Below, in pieces: positions 57,723 through 64,000 of a stretch of 64,000 nucleotides of DNA. Below the pieces are notes generated by a model. It had not been told where the DNA came from, searched no databases, and saw only the letters and a list, made by a program, of their open reading frames with translations. Where the stretch lies: the NCBI RefSeq assembly GCF_029674545.1, contig NZ_CP121354.1, forward strand, positions 3,977,001 to 4,041,000, given 5' to 3'. This DNA comes from Mesorhizobium sp. WSM4904. Its GTDB lineage: Bacteria > Pseudomonadota > Alphaproteobacteria > Rhizobiales > Rhizobiaceae. Numbering within the stretch: the stretch's first letter is position 1; each line of letters opens with the position of its first letter. The position numbers and the translations under genes were made by a program.

Positions 57723-58997
57723 CTAAAGGTACGGCGCAACCTTCTTGCCGACGACGAGGAAGCGCAGCGGGTCGACCGCCTCGCCGTTGTGGCGCACTTC
57801 GTAGTGGAGATGCGGGCCGGTCGAGCGGCCGCTGCTGCCGGTCTTGCCGATCACGTCGCCGGCCGCGAGTTTCTGGCCAACGGTGACGTCGATTTCGCTG
57901 AGATGGCCATAGCGGGTGGAGAAACCGTTGCCGTGGTCGACCTCGACCATGCGGCCGTAGCCGCCGTTCCAGCCGGCCTTGGTGACGACGCCGGCGGCCG
58001 TGACCTTGGCCGGCATGCCGATCGGCGCCCTGAAATCCATTCCCGTGTGCAAGGCGGCCGTGCCGAGGATCGGATCGGTGCGCACGCCGAACGGACTGGT
58101 GACGGCGCGACCTGGGGCGGGATTGGTCAGCGGCAGCTTGCGCGCCTCTTTCTTGACTTGATCAAGCGCATCAAGAGCCTCGTCCAACTCCTTGACCTTG
58201 CTGTCGAAGATCATAGAGGAATCGAGCGGCACCAGCGGCCCGCCGACATCGTTCTTGTCGAGCTCGGCGTCGACCGGCAGGCCTGCGGCTTGCAATGCCT
58301 GCGAGATCGCATCCGCGTTCCTGTAGGCATTGTCAGCGAGCGTGGCGATACGGGTAAGCTGCTGGCTCTCGATGGCCTTGAGCGATGCGTTGATCGACAC
58401 GAACAGCTTGTCGGCTCGATCCGCGGCGGTTTCGTTGTCGAGCGGATCGGAGCGTGTCGACCACAGCGAGAAGGGCCTGGTGTCGCCGGCGCTCAGGCTA
58501 GCGACGGAGTAGCTCGGGGCCTGCGAGAGGCTGCCGGTGATTTCGGCATCGGGCTTCGCCGGTGCATCGCTTGCGGCGGGCACGTCGCCGACCTCGTTTT
58601 CGGCACGTTCGAGAATCGGTCCCAACCGGCCATGACGCTGGCTGAGCTGGGTTTGCCTGGCCAGCAGCTCGCTGACCTTGGTTTCCATGAGCTGCTGGTC
58701 GAGAAGCTGGCGGCTGGTGATGCGGTCGACCTGAGCGCGAAGGGCGGAGATGCGGTCCTCATAGGCCTGCTGCATGCGCGCCTGCCTGGCGGTCGTGGCG
58801 CCGATCAGGTCGTCGCGCAACACCAGATAGGAGGTTGCGAGCAGGTAGCCGATGGCGATCGCTGCAAGCGCCGATCCGATGAACGCGGCGAGCCAGGGGC
58901 GGATGGTGAAATGCCTGATCTCGTTGCCCCGGGCGATGATGACCGTGTGGGGCTCCTTGCGCCTGCCGAAGACCGTTGACTGACCGTTTGGTTTCAC
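57723..58997 (-). CDS. M23 (LytM-type) peptidoglycan endopeptidase with coiled coil
   Basis: A 424-residue envelope protein. One transmembrane helix (about 34-58) leaves most of the chain in the periplasm. A coiled coil follows (about 70-130). The LytM domain (about 300-415) has all zinc and catalytic residues: His317 and Asp321 (HTGMD), His365 (YGHLS), His396 and His398 (GPHLHYE). It is therefore a real endopeptidase that cuts peptide cross-links, not a degenerate regulator such as EnvC. The layout resembles the rhizobial polar-growth protein RgsM, which I note as a possibility only. Confidence 0.88.
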   Translation of the reverse strand: MKPNGQSTVFGRRKEPHTVIIARGNEIRHFTIRPWLAAFIGSALAAIAIGYLLATSYLVLRDDLIGATTARQARMQQAYEDRISALRAQVDRITSRQLLDQQLMETKVSELLARQTQLSQRHGRLGPILERAENEVGDVPAASDAPAKPDAEITGSLSQAPSYSVASLSAGDTRPFSLWSTRSDPLDNETAADRADKLFVSINASLKAIESQQLTRIATLADNAYRNADAISQALQAAGLPVDAELDKNDVGGPLVPLDSSMIFDSKVKELDEALDALDQVKKEARKLPLTNPAPGRAVTSPFGVRTDPILGTAALHTGMDFRAPIGMPAKVTAAGVVTKAGWNGGYGRMVEVDHGNGFSTRYGHLSEIDVTVGQKLAAGDVIGKTGSSGRSTGPHLHYEVRHNGEAVDPLRFLVVGKKVAPYL

Positions 58998-59162
58998 GGG
59001 ACCGAGCTCTCATTACGACTCCAACGACAGCCCGGGATTACACATTATTAGGGTTAACAAAGCTTTGCTGGCCGCAATGCGCCAGTAACTAATTCCCGCA
59101 TTGCGGGTGCTGAATTGCGGCAGGGAAGGCCAGCAAAAATCGCGGAAGCTGCGGTCTCCGCT

Positions 59163-59630
59163 TCAGAGCGCGCGCATTGCCGCCAGCACCTCTTCGGCAT
59201 GGCCCTTGACCCGCACCTGCCGCCAGATGCGGGCGATCCGTCCGTCCTTGTCGATCAGAAAGGTCGCACGTTCGACGCCCATGTATTTGCGGCCATACAT
59301 CGTCTTCTCGACCCACAGACGATAGGCCTCGATCACCTTGCGCTCCTCGTCGGCGACGAGATCGACGGTGAGATCGTATTTTGCCTTGAATTTGTCGTGT
59401 TTTTTTACGCTATCGGGAGACAGTCCGATCACCACGGTGCCGGCCTTCTCGAATTCCGGCTTCAGCTGCGAGAAGCCGATCGCCTCATTGGTGCAACTTG
59501 TGGTGTCGTCCTGCGGATAGAAGTAGAGTACGACGGGCTTTCCCCGGAATGCGGCGAGGCTGAGGGAGCCGCCGCCGTCGCGTGGAAGATCGAACTGCGG
59601 CGCGACGTCGCCCACTTCGAGATCAGCCAT
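59163..59630 (-). CDS. bcp: Peroxiredoxin, Bcp/PrxQ family, 1-Cys type
   Basis: A 155-residue thiol peroxidase that reduces hydrogen peroxide and organic peroxides. The peroxidatic Cys46 is in QDDTTSCTNEAIGFS, a variant of DxTPGCTxEA in which Pro-Gly is replaced by Thr-Ser. The resolving Cys found four or five residues later in many Bcp proteins is absent, and no other cysteine occurs, so it must rely on an external thiol. The ATG at 59630 starts MADLEVGDVAPQFDLP at the family position. It is divergent from the AsmA-like gene. Confidence 0.9.
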   Translation of the reverse strand: MADLEVGDVAPQFDLPRDGGGSLSLAAFRGKPVVLYFYPQDDTTSCTNEAIGFSQLKPEFEKAGTVVIGLSPDSVKKHDKFKAKYDLTVDLVADEERKVIEAYRLWVEKTMYGRKYMGVERATFLIDKDGRIARIWRQVRVKGHAEEVLAAMRAL

Positions 59631-59727
59631 ATCGATGCCCTTGTCTGAGGTTACGCGCGGATCGAGCATCGATATAACGTGAAGCGGGGATTCGTCCACG
59701 ACGAGTTCGTTTACAACGGAATATTGC

Positions 59728-62700
59728 TTGGATCAGGAGCAACCGCAGCACGAGAAGATCAGGTTCAGGCGTGACGAGATCACCGACCTGGGGATGTTTC
59801 CGTCCGCGTGCAGCGTGCCGCCGCTCGGCCGCGCCTCGGTGCGCCGCCGTTTCCGCGTCATCGGCCGGGTGTTTGCAGGGCTCTGTGCTCTGGTGCTTCT
59901 GGCGGCGGCCGGTGTCTATGTGCTTGGCACGTCAGGCATCGGCACGGAGCGGCTTCGCGCCGAAGCCGAGACGGCCATCGAGAAGCTCGCGGGCGTCGAT
60001 GTCAACGTCACCGTCGGACCGGCGCGGCTGACGCTCGACGGGTCGAGCTTCATCGCCCTGCAGGTCAGCGACGTCAGCCTGAAGACGGCCGACGGCAAGC
60101 CGATGGCCGATGTCGGGCGCGTGCGGTTCGGCATGCGCCTGCTGCCGCTATTGTCCGGCGAGGTCCGGCTGACCAGCGCCCGGTTTTCCGATGCCCACAT
60201 CATGGTCGCTGCGATGCCTTCCGGCGGCGGCGACTGGACGGCGGCGTTGCGCAATGAGGATGGTCTCGTCGATCCGGAGAAAGTGTCGGCGGCGGTGTTT
60301 TCCGGCGTCAACGAAGCCCTGGACGCGGTGCGCGAGGATTCGATGCGTCAGATCGACCTCCGCAATGTCGAATTCGAATTGCCGGCGGGCGGATCGGTCA
60401 AGCGCGTGACCGTCGCCGAGGCCACGGTCGCGCAGACCGGTACCGGCAGTATGGAACTCTCATCCGATGCGGATGTCGACGGCAGGCATGTCAGCCTGAC
60501 GGCTTCCGCCGCACGTGATCCGAGCGCCAGGCGGATCGCATCGTTGGACGCCAGCCTCGATGTGGCGGACGCCAGCGGAACCCCGGTCGGGGGAAGCTCG
60601 AGCGGCGGAAACTCCGCCGCGCCCACTGACAAGCCCCAGGGAGGCAAACTTGGTTCGATTGCGCTGAAGCTTTCGGGCGCCGAGGCGTCCGGCGAAACGC
60701 CATCGCGGCTGGCGGCCTCGCTATCGCTCGGCGGCTCGGTGCTCGATCTCGGCTCACGCGGGCTGCTGCCGGCCGACGTCGATGCCAATGCCACGCTTGT
60801 GGCGGGGTCGAACAAGATCTCGATCGACGGGCTGCTATTCAAGACCGGCCGCTCGACATTCGATTTCTCCGGCTCGATCGGGCCGAAGCCGGCTGTCGCG
60901 GGCGAGGAACCGTCCTACCGCTACGACCTTGTCAGCGACGGCTCGACGCTCGCGCCGTCGGAATCGCCGGAGCCTGCGCTTCAGTTCCTCGCGCGCATCG
61001 CCGGCGTCTACCAGACCAAGAGCCGCAAGCTCGTCGCCGAGCAGATCGGCGTCCGCTCCGGAGGCTCGAGCGAGGTGCTAGGCACCGCTTCGCTTGCCTT
61101 CATCGACAACGGGCCGCCGGGTGTGTCGCTGTCGCTCAACGTCCACGACATGCCGGTCTCGCATGTGAAGCAGCTGTGGCCCTGGTTCTCCGCCCGCAAC
61201 GCGCGGCTTTGGGTGCTGGATAATTTGTTCGGCGGCCGCGTGGTCGACGCCAATTTGCAGTTCCAGGTCGTGCCGGGGCGGCTCGGCAACGGCGTTCCGC
61301 TTTCCGGCGACGAGGTGTTCGGCCGCTTCCAGGTAGAGGGCTCGCGCTTCGACACGGCGGGCCGCATCCCGCCGATCCGCGACGCGGTCGGCGTCGTTGC
61401 CTTCCACGGCAACGACGTCGATATCAGCCTGTCTTCCGGCAGCGTCTACATGCCGAGCGGCCGCACCGTGGCGGCAAGCGGCGGCACGCTGACGGTGAAG
61501 CAGGCGAATGTCTCGCCGGTCATCGGCGCGCTCGACATCGACGTCGCCGGCGAAGCGCCGGCAATCGCCGAGCTCGCCTCTTACGAGCCGATCAACGCCA
61601 TGCGCCATGTCGGCCTCGCGCCAGAGGATTTGAGCGGTACCGTCACCGGGCATGTGCGGGCCGACATTCCGCTGACTTCCGGCGTCGACACATCGAGGCT
61701 CGACTGGCTGGTCGCGCTGGACTACCAGGACCTTTCTTTAGCCAAGCCATTCGAGGACCAGACTGTCACCGAGGCCGACGGCTCAATCACCGTCGGCCCC
61801 GACCGCGCGGTGATATCGGCCAAGGCGAAGCTGAACGGCATTCCGGCCGAGCTCGATCTGGTCGAGCCGCTCGAGGACAAGGGGCCGCCGCGCAGCCGCA
61901 AGGTCGCGCTGGTGCTCGACGATAAGACCCGCGACGCAACGATGCCCGGCCTGTCGCCGCTGCTTTCAGGCACCATCAAAGTGGCGATCGACAAGAGCGG
62001 CGAGGGCAGCCAGAGCGTCGAGGCCGACCTGACCAGCGCCAAGCTCGACATTCCCTGGGTCGGTTGGAGCAAGGGGGCAGGCATTCCGGCCAAGGCCACC
62101 TTCACGATGGCAAAGTTCGGCAGCACCACCACGCTGTCGGATTTCGCGCTCGACGGAAAGAGCTTTTCGGTCGACGGCGATGTGACGCTGGTCAATGGGG
62201 CGCTATCCTCGGCTCGCTTCAGCAAGGTCGCGCTCAACCGGGGCGACGATGTCGCAGTCTCGGTGAAGCGATCGGGCAAGAGCTACGCCGTCGATGTCAG
62301 CGGCGAGTCCCTCGATGCCCGTTCGCTGATCAAGCAGTTCACCTCCGATGTCGACACGGCCACGAAAGGCGCCGGCGCCGACGCGATCTCGGTCAGCGCC
62401 GACGTGAAATCGCTGACCGGCTTCCACGACGAGGTGTTGTCGAACCTGAAACTGGACTACAGCGGCGCCGGCTTCCGGGTGAACGGTCTCGATGTCAGCG
62501 CGACGGCGAGTTCCGGTGCGGCGATCACCGTCAGGAACACCACAGGCGACGGCGGCCGGTCGCTCAGGATGAAGTCGGCCGATGCCGGTGCGATCCTGCG
62601 TTTCCTCAACATCTACGAGCATATGGAGGGCGGGGCGATCACGCTGTCGCTTGCGGGCGCCGCCGACGGGCCGATGAAGGGGCAGGTCGATGCCAGCAAT

Positions 62701-63153
62701 TTCTACGTCGTCAACGAGCCGAAGCTCGCTTCGATCGTGTCGACGAAGCCGGCCGGCGATACGCGGAGCCTCAACCAGGCGGTGAAGGCCGACATCGACA
62801 CCTCAAGGGTGCAGTTCGAGCGCGGCTTTGCCGAGATCGACAAGGGCTCGGGTTATCTGAGGCTCGCAAACGGCCTGCTGCGCGGCCCGCGCATCGGCAC
62901 GACTTTCCAAGGCACGCTCTACGACCAGGACAACAACATGGATATGACCGGCACCTTCATGCCGGTCTACGGGCTGAACCGCATCTTCGGCGAATTGCCG
63001 CTGTTCGGCCCGCTGCTTGGCAATGGCCGCGACCGCGGCCTGATCGGCGTTACCTACAGGCTGCGCGGCAACGCCAACAAGCCGACCCTCAACATCAATC
63101 CGCTGTCCGTGGTGGCGCCAGGGATATTCAGGTCGATCTTCGAGTACAGGTAA
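59728..63153 (+). CDS. AsmA/YhdP-like large envelope protein (TTG start)
   Basis: A 1141-residue protein. One N-terminal helix (about residues 44-68, VIGRVFAGLCALVLLAAAGVYVLG) anchors it in the inner membrane; the rest projects into the periplasm and is composed of repeated beta strands, typical of AsmA/YhdP proteins that form bridge-like grooves for lipid transport to the outer membrane. The C-terminal YhdP-type region has FQGTLYDQDNNMDMTGTFMPVYGLNRIFGELPLFGPLLGNGRDRGLIGVTYRLRG. The frame opens with TTG at 59728; an ATG at 59794 is an alternative. A low-complexity Gly/Ser/Pro linker lies near residues 290-310. Confidence 0.82.
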   Translation: MDQEQPQHEKIRFRRDEITDLGMFPSACSVPPLGRASVRRRFRVIGRVFAGLCALVLLAAAGVYVLGTSGIGTERLRAEAETAIEKLAGVDVNVTVGPARLTLDGSSFIALQVSDVSLKTADGKPMADVGRVRFGMRLLPLLSGEVRLTSARFSDAHIMVAAMPSGGGDWTAALRNEDGLVDPEKVSAAVFSGVNEALDAVREDSMRQIDLRNVEFELPAGGSVKRVTVAEATVAQTGTGSMELSSDADVDGRHVSLTASAARDPSARRIASLDASLDVADASGTPVGGSSSGGNSAAPTDKPQGGKLGSIALKLSGAEASGETPSRLAASLSLGGSVLDLGSRGLLPADVDANATLVAGSNKISIDGLLFKTGRSTFDFSGSIGPKPAVAGEEPSYRYDLVSDGSTLAPSESPEPALQFLARIAGVYQTKSRKLVAEQIGVRSGGSSEVLGTASLAFIDNGPPGVSLSLNVHDMPVSHVKQLWPWFSARNARLWVLDNLFGGRVVDANLQFQVVPGRLGNGVPLSGDEVFGRFQVEGSRFDTAGRIPPIRDAVGVVAFHGNDVDISLSSGSVYMPSGRTVAASGGTLTVKQANVSPVIGALDIDVAGEAPAIAELASYEPINAMRHVGLAPEDLSGTVTGHVRADIPLTSGVDTSRLDWLVALDYQDLSLAKPFEDQTVTEADGSITVGPDRAVISAKAKLNGIPAELDLVEPLEDKGPPRSRKVALVLDDKTRDATMPGLSPLLSGTIKVAIDKSGEGSQSVEADLTSAKLDIPWVGWSKGAGIPAKATFTMAKFGSTTTLSDFALDGKSFSVDGDVTLVNGALSSARFSKVALNRGDDVAVSVKRSGKSYAVDVSGESLDARSLIKQFTSDVDTATKGAGADAISVSADVKSLTGFHDEVLSNLKLDYSGAGFRVNGLDVSATASSGAAITVRNTTGDGGRSLRMKSADAGAILRFLNIYEHMEGGAITLSLAGAADGPMKGQVDASNFYVVNEPKLASIVSTKPAGDTRSLNQAVKADIDTSRVQFERGFAEIDKGSGYLRLANGLLRGPRIGTTFQGTLYDQDNNMDMTGTFMPVYGLNRIFGELPLFGPLLGNGRDRGLIGVTYRLRGNANKPTLNINPLSVVAPGIFRSIFEYR

Positions 63154-63267
63154 GTGCAGGCTGCGCATCGCATGACCAGAGGGCTTGGACCGGCCTTGAT
63201 GTCGCAGCGGCGGGCGATCACGGGCTTGGGACTTGCAAAAACAGCACTTTGCCGTCAGCCTGAGCGG

Positions 63268-63642
63268 ATGATGGCAAGGCTATCGCCAAAACATCTCATC
63301 GTCATGCTGCTGGCTGTCTTTCTGACCGCCGGGTTCAGCCTGTCTGCCGCTCAGGCTGACGTCATGTCGGCCACGATGGCGAGCGGCATGGCTATGACCG
63401 TCGATGCGGGCATGGGCGCCGGCAGCGCAATGAAGAGCGATTGCAAGGCGTGCCTCAAGGACACGGGCGATAGCCTGAAGCAGTGTCCGCCTGTCTGCAT
63501 TGCGCCCGTGCTCGCCGTGCTGCCGCAGGACTTTGCCATGACGACGGTGCTCCACTTGCAACAGCCATCGGCGGAGCCCACTCCGTTCCTGCGCGGGCGA
63601 AGTTCTCTGCCCGATCCATACCCTCCTAGACCCAGCGCCTGA
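63268..63642 (+). CDS. Small Cys-containing exported protein
   Basis: A 124-residue protein with a signal peptide (MMARLSPKHLIVMLLAVFLTAGFSLSAAQA). The mature part is Met-, Ala- and Gly-rich and has four cysteines in two pairs, DCKACLKD and QCPPVC, and a Pro-rich tail (LPDPYPPRP). Such Met/Cys-rich exported proteins are often encoded beside copper enzymes; a multicopper oxidase gene starts 133 bases downstream. A longer open frame begins with GTG at 63154 right after the AsmA-like stop, but the signal peptide sets the start at 63268 or 63271. Function unknown. Confidence 0.65.
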   Translation: MMARLSPKHLIVMLLAVFLTAGFSLSAAQADVMSATMASGMAMTVDAGMGAGSAMKSDCKACLKDTGDSLKQCPPVCIAPVLAVLPQDFAMTTVLHLQQPSAEPTPFLRGRSSLPDPYPPRPSA

Positions 63643-63774
63643 CGCCGTTTCAGCCGCACCACGGCTGATCCCCGGCGCCTGATCGCCTGCGCGCGCATGG
63701 TTGCGCCGTGGGTGCGCAAGGCAGGTCGATGCCGAACCACTCGCCATCGATCGAGATCGCAAAGGGTCAGAAGG

Positions 63775-64000
63775 GTGAAATACGAATCCAATTATTGCAT
63801 ATCACGCCGTGGGTTTCTCGCGGCAGTGGCGAGCGCTGCCGCGTCCGCTTCGCTGCGTCCCGTACGCGCCTCCGCCGTCGATGAACGCTCGCTCAAGGTC
63901 GCGCCAGGCAAGGCGCGGTTCGGCGACGCCGACGGTCCATTCACGCCTGTCTGGGCCTATCACGGAACCATCCCCGGTCCAACGCTGCGGCTCAGGCAAG
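63775..64000 (+). CDS. Multicopper oxidase family protein, N-terminal part (partial)
   Basis: The gene runs off the right edge; 75 residues are seen. It opens with GTG (AAGG just upstream) and a twin-arginine signal, SRRGFLAAVASAA (arginines 11-12). The mature part ends with GPFTPVWAYHGTIPGPTLRL, the first strand of the cupredoxin domain that is usual in CueO/FtsP-type multicopper oxidases (WxYNGxxPGPTLR). It likely oxidises Cu(I) or organic substrates in the periplasm. The copper ligands lie beyond the window. Confidence 0.8.
   Translation, partial: MKYESNYCISRRGFLAAVASAAASASLRPVRASAVDERSLKVAPGKARFGDADGPFTPVWAYHGTIPGPTLRLRQ

Overview
The window is a stretch of ordinary chromosome from a high-GC alphaproteobacterium, most likely Mesorhizobium or a close relative in the Rhizobiales. 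The reasons are the clpP-clpX-lon-hupB block, rhizobial families of unknown function (DUF982, DUF2188, DUF3126, DUF2218), a SyrA/ExoX-like exopolysaccharide repressor, many ABC uptake systems, dispersed intergenic palindromic repeats, and promoter motifs that fit the alphaproteobacterial EcfG and RpoH sigma factors. This assignment is inferred from gene content, not from a database search. I see no phage, transposase, integrase, CRISPR array or rRNA.

Layout. 0-13 kb: end of an ABC exporter, a PilZ protein, two NUDIX hydrolases, xanthine phosphoribosyltransferase, a tandem universal stress protein, a CinA-like protein, an old-yellow-enzyme reductase, a large membrane protein of GT-C type, tRNA-Leu and an outer-membrane barrel protein. 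13-26 kb: adenine deaminase, two tandem paralogous DUF900 lipoprotein hydrolases, threonine ammonia-lyase overlapping a DUF1697 gene, glyoxalase I, a double cold-shock protein, cysE, and a frameshifted orphan substrate-binding protein. 26-32 kb: the ATP-dependent proteolysis block clpP, clpX, lon, then hupB, with clear terminators and heat-shock-like promoters. 32-42 kb: a carbohydrate locus (aldo/keto reductase, SIS isomerase, creatininase-family hydrolase, CUT1-type ABC importer, FucU mutarotase, PfkB kinase) with a LacI-type operator. 42-45 kb: a candidate small RNA, an ExoX/SyrA-like repressor, a 32-residue RiPP-precursor-like peptide, a small hypothetical protein and an amino-acid-oxidase-type flavoenzyme. 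45-51 kb: tRNA-Asp, tRNA-Val and a CUT2 sugar operon (ROK regulator, ATPase, binding protein, permease, SDR). 51-58 kb: a DoeA-like M24 protein and a six-gene operon (FAD-linked oxidase, GntR regulator, VOC protein, SsuABC-like importer). 58-64 kb: LytM-type M23 protein, 1-Cys peroxiredoxin, an AsmA/YhdP-like giant, a small Cys-rich exported protein and the start of a multicopper oxidase.

The most interesting observations are regulatory. Five upstream regions carry a GGAAC-N17/18-GTT motif matching the EcfG general-stress sigma factor: uspA-like, a small exported protein at 5759, hupB, the RiPP-like peptide at 42372 and the small gene at 42687. About four matches would be expected by chance in the whole window on both strands, and far fewer in the roughly one tenth that is promoter space. 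The 41.7-42.7 kb interval therefore looks like a small stress/envelope island containing a probable structured sRNA, an orphan RiPP-like peptide and an EPS repressor homologue.
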